Virus record (IMG/VR): IMGVR_UViG_2162886007_000107
Span: 172,431 to 236,430 of that record
Reading direction: 5' to 3' (one strand)
DNA: 64,000 nucleotides
Origin: a virus
Below, in pieces: positions 23,005 through 30,575 of this stretch. The translations under genes were made by a program, and so were the position numbers. Below the pieces are notes generated by a model. It was not told the origin of the DNA and did not search any database. It was given only the letters and a program-made list of their open reading frames with translations. Numbering within the stretch: position 1 is the stretch's first letter; the number at the start of each line of letters is the position of its first letter.

Positions 23005-24156
23005 ATGAACTTTATTACCGATACTGATCCAAGCCAAACGTTTTCAATTGTTACCACTATCAATGGTAGCGCCCAAGACATCCAGCGTTGCAACCTGGAC
23101 CTGATCCCACTCGTTGAACATCTGCTCGACGGGTTCCGTGAAGAAACCTCCCTCCGCCACTTCGTGGATGTGCAGGATCGTTTCTTTGTTGCGATCGAGA
23201 ACTCCACCGGTTTGGCGGTCGCATTGCTGGTGTTGACGAAGGAGACTGTAAAGTTTCTTTACGTACACAAGCCTTACCGTCGCCAGGGCCTGGCCACCAA
23301 ACTGTACAAGGAAGCAGTCGAGTATGGTGAAAAACAACCATACTTTGTTTTCATGTACAACCCTGTGGTAAAGGAGGCCGGGAAGTTCTTGACCTCTATC
23401 GGCGCGCTGGATGCCTTTTTGCAAGATTCAGCAGAAGGTGTGTCAGGCGGGAAAGTTCTCGTCCATACCCGTCGTGTCTATCTGAAGCCTGGCGGCTTAC
23501 ATCAACCAAAACACAAGCCTTGGGAGTTGCACGGTCTTCCGGTTAATGTGCATTTGGAGTTTTCTAGCCAGACTACAACTAACCTGAACGTCAAAACCCA
23601 GCTGGCAGAAATGATCAAGCTGTTGAAAGAAGAGGTCGGTGACACTGAAGCTACCACTGAACAAAATTATATTTTGGCAGTGGAGTACCCGAGCAATACT
23701 CCGATCGGTTTCCTTACAGCAGAACAGTCTTTTGCCTGCCGACGGTTAACCGGTGTTTGGATCAAGCCGGAATATCGTCGTAAGAACATTGCAACTGTTT
23801 TGGTTGCAACTCTTATTTCGTATGGCACCCTGGACGACGCCACCATGGCTGCTGTCGGTGTAAACAATTTGGCAGCTCGTGAGTTCTTTGGGTATGTTGG
23901 ATTTGAGCCCACCAATCTCAGTCCAAATAAACAAGAACAGTTTTACAGAATGACCAATGGGGATCTGAAACGCCAAGAGTACCTTTGTAAAGATCGTCAA
24001 ACAATCATCGACTCCAAGAGCTACGTGTATTGGGACGGTCCTGAAGAAGTAACTCTTGACGGCAGTTACAACCTGACTGAACTGAAGGCGCTTGTTCGTT
24101 TCATCGAGAACGGTGGTCCTGGTAAGGGTCACAAGAAACACGAAGAAATCTTTTAA
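23005..24156 (+). CDS. Tandem double GNAT acetyltransferase, 383 aa
   Basis: Two GNAT domains. The first has VKFLYVHKPYRRQGLATKLY (83-101) as the acetyl-CoA pyrophosphate loop; the second has VWIKPEYRRKNIATVL (about 251-266), with Asn at the usual Gly, followed by ...VNNLAAREFFGYVGF, the typical C-terminal strand. The final 40 residues (YVYWDGPEEV, DGSYNLTELKAL) recur in weaker form in the next two GNAT genes. Such enzymes acetylate proteins, antibiotics or amines from acetyl-CoA; the substrate is unknown. The pyrophosphate loop of domain 1 is intact. Confidence 0.82.
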   Translation: MNFITDTDPSQTFSIVTTINGSAQDIQRCNLDLIPLVEHLLDGFREETSLRHFVDVQDRFFVAIENSTGLAVALLVLTKETVKFLYVHKPYRRQGLATKLYKEAVEYGEKQPYFVFMYNPVVKEAGKFLTSIGALDAFLQDSAEGVSGGKVLVHTRRVYLKPGGLHQPKHKPWELHGLPVNVHLEFSSQTTTNLNVKTQLAEMIKLLKEEVGDTEATTEQNYILAVEYPSNTPIGFLTAEQSFACRRLTGVWIKPEYRRKNIATVLVATLISYGTLDDATMAAVGVNNLAAREFFGYVGFEPTNLSPNKQEQFYRMTNGDLKRQEYLCKDRQTIIDSKSYVYWDGPEEVTLDGSYNLTELKALVRFIENGGPGKGHKKHEEIF

Positions 24157-24169
24157 TAAACCTTAATAG

Positions 24170-24200
24170 CAGAGTACCCCTAGGGGTACTCTGTTTCACT
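24170..24200 (+). terminator. Intrinsic terminator, near copy of the one at 4411
   Basis: CAGAGTACCCC (24170-24180) pairs with GGGGTACTCTG (24183-24193) around TA, followed by TTTCACTTT. The stem is the same as at 4413-4438 apart from the outer bases and loop. Confidence 0.82.
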
Positions 24201-24215
24201 TTGAGAGTATTTTTT

Positions 24216-24911
24216 ATGAACGGCGAAATCCCTAAAGACTATCTGGCTATTCCTTTGCAAGAAGGTCGTACTGTTCGCAGTATCAACGTTGCTGTTATCC
24301 AAAAGGATTTCGGTGACATGCTCAAAGAGCAGCGTTATACCAACATGCATCATGCTCTTGTTTCTTTGTTTGTAATGCGTAATCAAGAAGTAGCTCCGAG
24401 CAATGAAGTTTTTGTTATTAGCGCGCTGGAGCATTACATCAAACACACCACCCACATTTATTTGGCTTTGACCGAAGAGAATGTGGTTATCGGCTATGCC
24501 TTGGCCGATAAAGCTTACGTACATGACATTTTTGTCGCAAAAGAATATCGTCGTGATCGCATCGGCATTAGCCTGGTCAACATGATCATGCACAAAAACC
24601 AGGAAGCCGAATACGTCAACTTCCTCAGCAAACGGGAAAAGAAAGAGCCTTGCGAAAGTTACTTCTTCAGTAAGCTTGAGGCCAGTCACCCGCACTGTGG
24701 ATACAACAACGATCATTTCAAGCATTCGCATCAAGTGGTTAACCAGGTCGCTCGTCGGGAAAAGGCCCGCAAAGAAATCACCGGACGTTTGGCTGTATTG
24801 GCTGCAGATTACGAGGTTGTCCAAGGTAAGGTTAAACTGGATGGCCTATTTAGTGTCAAACAATTGCACCTGCTCGCTGAATTGGCCGAGCTTGAAGAAG
24901 GAACGCGTTAA
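24216..24911 (+). CDS. GNAT-family acetyltransferase, 231 aa
   Basis: Acetyl-CoA-binding segment YVHDIFVAKEYRRDRIGISLV around residues 101-121 (RRDRIG in place of RRxGxG). The C-terminus has a helical Lys-rich region (REKARKEITGR) and ends with DGLFSVKQLHLLAEL, matching the tails of the flanking GNAT genes. ATG 24216 preferred over TTG 24201. Substrate unknown. Confidence 0.78.
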   Translation: MNGEIPKDYLAIPLQEGRTVRSINVAVIQKDFGDMLKEQRYTNMHHALVSLFVMRNQEVAPSNEVFVISALEHYIKHTTHIYLALTEENVVIGYALADKAYVHDIFVAKEYRRDRIGISLVNMIMHKNQEAEYVNFLSKREKKEPCESYFFSKLEASHPHCGYNNDHFKHSHQVVNQVARREKARKEITGRLAVLAADYEVVQGKVKLDGLFSVKQLHLLAELAELEEGTR

Positions 24912-25549
24912 TGGAATTTAAACACTTCAAACGAATTAAAGATCTGGTCGATGGTGAACTAGCTTTCTCCAATGGGTGGATGGATTATCGTCAGAAGCTA
25001 ATGTGCTTTGTAACTCGGCATGATGGTCTGGATCCGATTGAAGATCACCAATATGCTACAAACTATTTTGGTCAACTAATCCGTGGTTACGATATCAAAG
25101 ACGTCGTAATTGCTCTGGACGATAACGACGAGATCATCGGGTTTATCTGGGGCGACAATGGCGACATTGGTTTGGTGAAGGTTCCCCTAGCTTTGCGTCG
25201 TAAGCAGATCGCTACCAAAATGCTTAAACTGTATTTGGAGAAGACCGAGCCAAAAGCCGGTAAGTACGAATACTACTCTCACTGGTTCCATGAAGATGTA
25301 GGCCTGGCCAAGCTTTTTCTTGCACAAGGGTTTACTATCACCAGTATCCATGATGTCCAGTCGCCCACGCTGACTCGCATCATTGCAACCAAAGCAGCTC
25401 CTGATGATTTTCATGAGAAGCGTTTGGATGCTGCTGATCGTGGATATGTTGACTTCCGTGAGGATTATGCGGTGGTTGATGGTCATTACACGTTGGATCA
25501 ACTGGAGTCTCTGCTCGTGCTTGCACGTAAGGAACTGAAAGGTGGTTAA
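24911..25549 (+). CDS. GNAT-family acetyltransferase, 212 aa
   Basis: GNAT signature: EIIGFIWGDNGD strand, VKVPLALRRKQIATKML loop and helix (about 88-104), then LAKLFLAQGFTITS. The loop RRKQIA lacks the usual first glycine. Ends with DGHYTLDQLESLLVLARKEL, the shared tail. Start overlaps the previous stop (TAATG). Confidence 0.8.
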   Translation: MEFKHFKRIKDLVDGELAFSNGWMDYRQKLMCFVTRHDGLDPIEDHQYATNYFGQLIRGYDIKDVVIALDDNDEIIGFIWGDNGDIGLVKVPLALRRKQIATKMLKLYLEKTEPKAGKYEYYSHWFHEDVGLAKLFLAQGFTITSIHDVQSPTLTRIIATKAAPDDFHEKRLDAADRGYVDFREDYAVVDGHYTLDQLESLLVLARKELKGG

Positions 25550-26075
25550 GAATAACCAGTGGTTGGGTTCGTATTACAAAGTTCGGATGTTTCACAAGGA
25601 CGCTCTGTGTGAACGCACAAAGCAATTACTTTGTAATGCGTGGAATGACCTTACCAAACACGAAATGCGTCTGGTACTGCGTCACGAAGCCATTGCAAAG
25701 GTCTTTGAGCAACATGTCGGGGAACATACTTCATTTGGTCGTGATTCAGAGAAGTTCCATGCTTATTTGGCAGATGTGGAGTGGGTTTACATTATTGAAC
25801 GGATAGGTGTTCCTGGTGTCAGTGCTTTCATGGCTGTTACCAAGGATCAACAAATCCTTTCTCTATTTGTGGCTCCTCCATACCGCGGGAAGAAGCTAGG
25901 GACGTATCTGGTAAACAACCATCTGGAGATCTTCGGCAAGCCGGTGTCGTTGCAGTGCTTTAAGTTTAATGAACTAGCTTTAAAGTTCTACTCGTTCATT
26001 GGCTTCAAAGCCAGCTATGTGGCTAGCCGTGAAAATAATGGTGATCTGTATGACACACTGGTTCGTATGGTTTAA
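25542..26075 (+). CDS. GNAT-family acetyltransferase, 177 aa
   Basis: Strong match to the GNAT core: ILSLFVAPPYRGKKLGTYLV (residues about 104-123) with intact RGKKLG, then LALKFYSFIGFKAS. GTG start overlaps the previous stop by 8 bases, with AAGGAA upstream. It lacks the shared C-terminal tail. The stop codon is part of the next early promoter's upstream box. Confidence 0.82.
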   Translation: MVKNNQWLGSYYKVRMFHKDALCERTKQLLCNAWNDLTKHEMRLVLRHEAIAKVFEQHVGEHTSFGRDSEKFHAYLADVEWVYIIERIGVPGVSAFMAVTKDQQILSLFVAPPYRGKKLGTYLVNNHLEIFGKPVSLQCFKFNELALKFYSFIGFKASYVASRENNGDLYDTLVRMV

Positions 26076-26116
26076 CTTCTAGGCGGTCTTAAGCCTATAT
26101 TACTCCGGTGTATCAA
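26072..26116 (+). promoter_or_regulatory. Early promoter, TTAACTTCT-N15-TATATTAC
   Basis: TTAACTTCT (26072-26080) overlaps the stop codon of the upstream gene; TATATTAC at 26096-26103, then TCCGGTGTATCAATGG. The 3' part can pair with 26141-26151, placing a hairpin in the leader. Drives 26162. Confidence 0.82.
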
Positions 26117-26151
26117 TGGAAAAAAGACATTCGGTCTGACTGATACATCGG
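26105..26151 (+). other. Leader hairpin downstream of early promoter
   Basis: CCGGTGTATCA (26105-26115) can pair with TGATACATCGG (26141-26151), one G-T pair, 25-base loop. It ends just where the GGAG of the 26162 gene begins, so it could affect translation or RNA stability. Confidence 0.5.
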
Positions 26152-26161
26152 AGTTTTCGAC

Positions 26162-26374
26162 ATGCTCTATCGACTGCAAATTTTGGCTTTACTGATGGTC
26201 CCCTTGTGCCTGTTTCTCGCAGGCTGCTGGCTCATCATCTGGGCTGCTAAACGGTATTACCCTGACTGCAAAGAGCGTCAGGTTTCCATCGCCATCATTC
26301 ACGGTGGTGTGGTCTTAGGCACATTTGGGCTTATGGGTCAAATCATGTATCACTTGCATGATCTTGATATGTAA
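26162..26374 (+). CDS. Small two-span membrane protein, 70 aa
   Basis: Spans at about 5-29 and 41-63 joined by KRYYPDCKERQ. The first span contains LAGCW, which resembles a lipobox, but the length and second span favour an integral membrane protein. GGAG upstream. Promoter-proximal, so likely early. No homologue recognised. Confidence 0.82.
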   Translation: MLYRLQILALLMVPLCLFLAGCWLIIWAAKRYYPDCKERQVSIAIIHGGVVLGTFGLMGQIMYHLHDLDM

Positions 26375-26416
26375 GCAGTAAACCAAACGTCGAAGATTCT
26401 GGTGGAACAGTTTTAC

Positions 26417-26448
26417 CGTATGCACTGGAACAGCTATCAGTGCATACG
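26417..26448 (+). terminator. Hairpin, possible terminator
   Basis: Perfect 11-bp stem CGTATGCACTG (26417-26427) and CAGTGCATACG (26438-26448), 10-base loop, then TTTACCTTTATTAC. The T-tract is weak; it may be a terminator or a structured leader for the gene at 26501. Confidence 0.6.
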
Positions 26449-26500
26449 TTTACCTTTATTACTAACGGCTAGCTATTTCGGCAGCCAAAGGAGATTTACC

Positions 26501-27091
26501 ATGACTCAACTTTTCTCTGATCGTAAATTCGTAGACACTTTCTCCACTCGCAATGTAGTGTTTGAAAGCTACGCCGGTTTCGACAAAGCAGGTGACTTGG
26601 TTCTGCGCACCTGCATGGAGTTCGCTCACAACGGCCGTATCAAACGCACCAAGGTCATCAAGACCGAAGGCATGAGCGTCCACGCTATCCACACCGCCGT
26701 TGGTGAGTATCAGGCTGAAGTCCTGGACATCATCAACGTTCTGGAAGACTACTGCTCCTGGGTCCGTTCTGGCAAGGTAGAAGTCTTCTCGGAATTCATC
26801 GGCACCGATGATAGCCCGCTGTATTTCCACGGCCACTGCACCAAAGGCTACCCATCCCTGTTCATCTTCGGTCAGGAACTGCACAGCCTAGAACTGTACG
26901 GCAAAGGCACTCTGAAATCTCAGGGCGAGAAAGTCCCTTACATCGAGCGTATCGAATCGCTCGCTGAGTGCTATCGTGAACACCTGAAATCGCTGGATGC
27001 CGTTCCGGCTAATGCTTTTAAAGGTGGTTACGTAGAACGTGTTTCCAAAGGTTCGGTAATTTCCATTGAACAGTATGCAACCGCACGATAA
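26501..27091 (+). CDS. Hypothetical protein, 196 aa
   Basis: Unrecognised. ATG 26501 has AAAGGAG; a GTG at 26402 in the same frame would run through the hairpin and is rejected. Mixed alpha/beta, with a C-ending codon preference indicating good expression. No catalytic motif. Twelve bases precede the exported protein gene. Confidence 0.86.
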   Translation: MTQLFSDRKFVDTFSTRNVVFESYAGFDKAGDLVLRTCMEFAHNGRIKRTKVIKTEGMSVHAIHTAVGEYQAEVLDIINVLEDYCSWVRSGKVEVFSEFIGTDDSPLYFHGHCTKGYPSLFIFGQELHSLELYGKGTLKSQGEKVPYIERIESLAECYREHLKSLDAVPANAFKGGYVERVSKGSVISIEQYATAR

Positions 27092-27103
27092 GGAAAAGCT
27101 TTA

Positions 27104-27571
27104 ATGAACAAGGTGTTCGCAGTAATTGTTTTTGCTTTGGCTGGTAATGCATTTGCCGGTAGTGCTAACACAATCACTTGTGCTCAGTACGGTTATACCA
27201 ACAACCCTGACAACTTTGCTGATATACCGGTTGCTGCAAAGCAATCGGTATTTAAGGTTAACGACCTTACCGTATCGTTGGATGGGAAAGTTTACAAAGT
27301 GATCGATCCAGAAATGGTCGGTCTGGAAGGCCTCGCTGTCGTTTACAAAGACAGTAAAAATAACCAACTCCTCTATCTTTATATGAACGATAATGGGGAG
27401 AAGGAAATCGGGGTTTCCAATATACCGGAAGATTCTGATACTTTCTTCGGAGATAAAGGTGTGTACAAGCAGTGCACACTTACCGAGGATAAAGAGGATG
27501 CTTCTACCGAATCGGTACTTAGAACTGCGGGAGGAAGAGTTTCGACTACTCTCCCGGTTTACAGTTTTTAA
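27104..27571 (+). CDS. Exported protein with signal peptide, 155 aa
   Basis: Signal peptide MNKVFAVIVFALAGNAFAGS with AFA cleavage near residue 18. The mature part has cysteines at about 26 and 125 and a beta-rich middle. Its design (short signal, one likely disulphide, strand-rich domain, about 140 residues) parallels the 22570 protein, though sequence similarity is low. Predicted periplasmic; role unknown. Confidence 0.84.
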   Translation: MNKVFAVIVFALAGNAFAGSANTITCAQYGYTNNPDNFADIPVAAKQSVFKVNDLTVSLDGKVYKVIDPEMVGLEGLAVVYKDSKNNQLLYLYMNDNGEKEIGVSNIPEDSDTFFGDKGVYKQCTLTEDKEDASTESVLRTAGGRVSTTLPVYSF

Positions 27572-27572
27572 A

Positions 27573-27722
27573 GTGAAAGTCATTAAGGGAGCCGGAGCAG
27601 TTATTGCTTGCGGTTCTCTTAATTTTTTTATTAAGTCTGGTCAAAATAACTTAAAGGTTGGCGAGAGTTTGAAGTTCCAAGGTGGACTACTCGTACCTAA
27701 AGACCAAGGGTTGTGGATATAG
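27573..27722 (+). CDS. Possible small protein, 49 aa
   Basis: A GTG at 27573, one base after the preceding stop, opens a 49-residue frame (KVIKGAGAVIACGSLNFFIK...). No Shine-Dalgarno sequence is evident, but the frame fills an otherwise empty 160-base gap in a very compact genome. The N-terminal half is mildly hydrophobic. Uncertain. Confidence 0.45.
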   Translation: MKVIKGAGAVIACGSLNFFIKSGQNNLKVGESLKFQGGLLVPKDQGLWI

Positions 27723-27731
27723 GAGCTTGTA

Positions 27732-28202
27732 ATGCGTGTTGAACACCTGATGTACGCGGACGACTTCAAACTCCTCCGTGGTCGGTTAAGCGTTGTTCAA
27801 GAAAAGGATCTTGATCCTCATATTGTCCCATTCTTAACCGCAGCAAATTGTTCCGACGAATTGGTTACCGTTTGGTCCTGTGAAGGTCACCGTGGTAGTC
27901 GTCGTTGGAACAAGGGTTACGTTATCCTGGGTGTTCGTGATCGTGACCATATGTACAAGTTGTATGACTTGGTTCGCCAAGAGTTTGGTGAAAGCCAACA
28001 CTTGGTCAGTTTGAATATGACCACCCGTCTTAACTTCGTCAAGGGCAAAAATCCCAAGACTGGGTTGCATGGCTGGTTTGCTGTTTGGATTCTAAACTGG
28101 AAGCATGATAAGAATGTTTCCAGAGAAAAAGGTTGGGAGCATTTAGAGGCTGCCGGGGTAAAGTTTATCGAATGGTTGCAAGGACCGAGGTTGATGACAT
28201 GA
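27732..28202 (+). CDS. Hypothetical protein with SCEGH motif, 156 aa
   Basis: Contains IVPFLTAANCSDELVTVWSCEGHRG (quoted in parts: IVPFLTAAN at about 32, VWSCEGH at about 47-53). A conserved [ST]-C-x-G-H after a T-x-x-S strand occurs in TYW3-like and several phage proteins, where the Cys/His are functionally important. No further call is justified. AGGAGC upstream of the ATG; the stop overlaps the next ATG. Confidence 0.83.
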   Translation: MRVEHLMYADDFKLLRGRLSVVQEKDLDPHIVPFLTAANCSDELVTVWSCEGHRGSRRWNKGYVILGVRDRDHMYKLYDLVRQEFGESQHLVSLNMTTRLNFVKGKNPKTGLHGWFAVWILNWKHDKNVSREKGWEHLEAAGVKFIEWLQGPRLMT

Positions 28203-28588
28203 GTGAAGTAGTCGAAAAAGAAGAAGTAAAAGAAGTCGACATTATCAAGGATTTTGTTGACTACGTCTTTGACACGACCAACATCTTTGATCGTGAGAAG
28301 TTTTTGGGTGGTCGTAACGTGACTGGTAATGCTTTCGGTAAAGAAGCTAACCTGCGTTACCAGTACTGCTCTGGTGGTTACTACGCCGAAGGTTGGGCTG
28401 GCAATATCAAGTTCCGTATCTACGGCTTGACCAGTCGTACTGTTACAACCTGGCGTTATCACGTCTGTCCGATTGATGACCAGATCAATGAAGAAGACAA
28501 TGAGTTCTGCTTCATCGGCCGGCGTAAAGAAATGTTGTTGGATGAACTCAAACGTCACGTCCTGGAAGACATCTGTCCGGACATTTAA
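28199..28588 (+). CDS. Soluble partner A of duplicated cassette, 129 aa
   Basis: ATG at 28199 overlaps the previous stop. An acidic N-terminus (EVVEKEEVKEVD), then DIIKDFVDYVFDTTN, a NAFGKEANLRY helix and a beta-rich C-terminal half. Aligns with the 28845 protein (DILERWVDFIRATDN, KIFGKQAAMH), so the two are paralogues. Each is followed by a small two-span membrane gene, indicating a duplicated two-gene unit. Function unknown. Confidence 0.83.
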   Translation: MSEVVEKEEVKEVDIIKDFVDYVFDTTNIFDREKFLGGRNVTGNAFGKEANLRYQYCSGGYYAEGWAGNIKFRIYGLTSRTVTTWRYHVCPIDDQINEEDNEFCFIGRRKEMLLDELKRHVLEDICPDI

Positions 28589-28600
28589 AGGAATAGCGTT

Positions 28601-28855
28601 GTGTCGTGGATTATTATTCAGACTATGCTGTGGTCAATCGTGTGGTACCTGTGGATTGTGCGCAGGGGCTATATCCAACACATGAGTGAAGTGCTTACAG
28701 ATACTTTCGAGTATCATGCTTTCCTGCTCAAAGAAAGTTACTGGCTTAAGTTGGTAACCAGCTTTGTGGCTGTTCTGTCGGTTTCAGATTTTGTAGTAAA
28801 GACCTGGAACCTTATTCAATACATCAAGTACTCGGGGTTACCTCATGTCTACTGA
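28601..28855 (+). CDS. Two-span membrane protein A of duplicated cassette, 84 aa
   Basis: GTG start. Spans at about 3-20 and 49-66; the segment between includes HMSEVLTDTFEYH. It overlaps the following gene by 11 bases. The position after a soluble paralogue and the two-span layout match the membrane gene at 29257. Confidence 0.78.
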   Translation: MSWIIIQTMLWSIVWYLWIVRRGYIQHMSEVLTDTFEYHAFLLKESYWLKLVTSFVAVLSVSDFVVKTWNLIQYIKYSGLPHVY

Positions 28856-29246
28856 ACATCAAAAACCTGTTCCAACTATGGAAGAGTATGACATCCTGGA
28901 ACGTTGGGTGGACTTCATCCGTGCTACCGATAACTACTGGGATCCAACTACGTTCGGCACCAAGGACAGCTACGGCAAGATCTTCGGCAAGCAGGCTGCC
29001 ATGCATACGGTCTTCTGCCTGGGTAATGCCTTCGCTGATATCCGTATGACTCGGGAACGCACTAATCCAGAAGTGGCTGAAGTGCGGGTGTTTGTGTTCT
29101 TCAACTCCCTCCAAAACTTCCAGGTCTACGTTGGCTACGGTTTTGCCAATGAAGAAGTGGTCGTCAACATGGAAAAGGCCTCGGCTACTTTCCAACCGTT
29201 CCAACACGCTCGCTTCATGGAGCACATGAAAGAACTGTTCGCATAA
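28845..29246 (+). CDS. Soluble partner B of duplicated cassette, 133 aa
   Basis: Paralogue of the 28199 protein: ERWVDFIRATDN at about 19-30 and GKIFGKQAAMHTVFC at about 45-60, followed by strands (EVRVFVFFNS). It uses more C-ending codons than its partner, hinting at higher expression. ATG preceded by CGGGGTTACCTC. Confidence 0.84.
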   Translation: MSTEHQKPVPTMEEYDILERWVDFIRATDNYWDPTTFGTKDSYGKIFGKQAAMHTVFCLGNAFADIRMTRERTNPEVAEVRVFVFFNSLQNFQVYVGYGFANEEVVVNMEKASATFQPFQHARFMEHMKELFA

Positions 29247-29256
29247 GGAGCGGGTG

Positions 29257-29511
29257 ATGGAGTGGTATTTCAAAGTACTGGCATTCGTGGTTGTTTACAT
29301 CTTGTTGTGGAAGTTCTTTTTCCATGCATTCGTTTCTGAGCTTATCGCCAATCAAAACGGCGGATTGTTGCAAGCTGGAATCATGAACAAATACGGTCTT
29401 CCGTTCAAAAAGACCAAACTGTTGTGGACCATGTATGGTTGCAACATTCTTTATGCGTTGTGCTGGATCTACATCGTGATCCTGGCCATCGTTATCATCT
29501 TCAAGTCTTAA
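29257..29511 (+). CDS. Two-span membrane protein B of duplicated cassette, 84 aa
   Basis: ATG 29257 with AAGGAG 6 bases upstream; GTG 29254 is directly in front but too close. Spans at about 5-26 and 62-82, with a polar loop containing NQNGGLLQAGIM. Exactly the same length as the 28601 membrane protein. Confidence 0.82.
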   Translation: MEWYFKVLAFVVVYILLWKFFFHAFVSELIANQNGGLLQAGIMNKYGLPFKKTKLLWTMYGCNILYALCWIYIVILAIVIIFKS

Positions 29512-29521
29512 AGGGGTTGCC

Positions 29522-29794
29522 GTGTCAACATTCAAGTTTCTCCAAAAGGTAAGTCAACCTGACTTCAAACAGATCACCGAGCAAATGCGCGGCGCTGGTC
29601 TGCACGTAATGCGGGACCCTAAACCAGGTGGTCTGAAGATGGATCATGTGGTCGGTCGCGTGTCGTCTGCGTTCAACCTGGGCAAAAAGGTTGAAGTAAC
29701 CGCCAACATTTTGTACGACCCTAAGGATGAGGTGAAACTCACCAAAGACGACGGTGTCTGGTATCTGGTGATCAAAACCAATTCCAACAAGTAA
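29522..29794 (+). CDS. Hypothetical small protein, 90 aa
   Basis: Unrecognised. GTG start behind AAAGGGG. Basic, with FKQITEQMRGAGLHV helix and C-terminal strands (VKLTKDDGVWYLVIKT). Last gene before a strong terminator. Confidence 0.82.
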   Translation: MSTFKFLQKVSQPDFKQITEQMRGAGLHVMRDPKPGGLKMDHVVGRVSSAFNLGKKVEVTANILYDPKDEVKLTKDDGVWYLVIKTNSNK

Positions 29795-29809
29795 CAACTA
29801 CGGTATCTT

Positions 29810-29855
29810 CTAACCCTTACCGCTATCGGTAAGGGTTAGTTTACCTAATTTTTGT
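29810..29855 (+). terminator. Intrinsic terminator
   Basis: Perfect 13-bp stem CTAACCCTTACCG (29810-29822) and 29827-29839, CTAT loop, then TTTACCTAATTTTTG. Confidence 0.88.
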
Positions 29856-29869
29856 TTGGGGAATTTTTT

Positions 29870-30517
29870 ATGTCATTAGGTAAGGAATACGAAGAAGGGA
29901 CTGTTGTATTCGATCCCTTAATGGTCGTAGGTAAAGATTTCGTATCAGGTAGTGGCATCGACACCCACTATTTTGATTACGCCTACACCGTCACCCCAGT
30001 AATGTCGCAAAAGAAACGCAAGAAAGGAGATCCCGAACATTTCAGATATGACTGGAACGGTTATCTCAACATCGGTTTGAAGTACCGGATTCATTTACAC
30101 AACATCGAACCTGATGTTGGACTGGTAGAGCAAGAAGCTAAGCTACAACTGCTTAAGGATACCTTAGACGAATTCTTGAAGGAATTCAGGGCTCGTCTGA
30201 AGACTCCTGGTAAGAAAGATCTGGTGGTTAAAAACTGGCTCAATCCAGAGACTAGCCGTTACACCAGTTTCGCTGCATACAACTTGGATAAGAATGGCAA
30301 TGGGTCTTTCAGTATTTCTGATTGCCATAAGAGCAACGTCATCTGGGTTTATACTGTGCGTGATGACAGTGGTAAAGTGCGTGGTGGACACTACAGCACT
30401 AAAGAAATCCAAACCCTAGAGGAAGTAAGCAAGGGTGTTGGTAAGAGTATCAGGGCGATACAGCAGCTGCGCAAGTTCTTTGAACGGGAAGTCCTGGACA
30501 GCCCTTCTGAGAAATAA
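29870..30517 (+). CDS. Hypothetical protein, 215 aa
   Basis: Unrecognised. ATG 29870 behind GGGGAATTTTTT; TTG 29852 is an alternative. N-terminal half beta-like (GTVVFDPLMVVGKDF), centre helical, and the end basic. Flanked by a terminator upstream and an early promoter downstream. Confidence 0.85.
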   Translation: MSLGKEYEEGTVVFDPLMVVGKDFVSGSGIDTHYFDYAYTVTPVMSQKKRKKGDPEHFRYDWNGYLNIGLKYRIHLHNIEPDVGLVEQEAKLQLLKDTLDEFLKEFRARLKTPGKKDLVVKNWLNPETSRYTSFAAYNLDKNGNGSFSISDCHKSNVIWVYTVRDDSGKVRGGHYSTKEIQTLEEVSKGVGKSIRAIQQLRKFFEREVLDSPSEK

Positions 30518-30525
30518 TTGAAACC

Positions 30526-30548
30526 TATATTACCTAGGTAGCTGTATC
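30526..30548 (+). promoter_or_regulatory. Early promoter, TATATTAC core without a clear upstream box
   Basis: AAACCTATATTACCTAGGTAGCTGTATCAACAG; core TATATTAC at 30526-30533. The 9 bases expected at 30502-30510 (CCCTTCTGA) match the upstream box poorly. Drives the chaperonin gene. Confidence 0.72.
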
Positions 30549-30575
30549 AACAGAATTTGTAACCGGAGTAATGTG

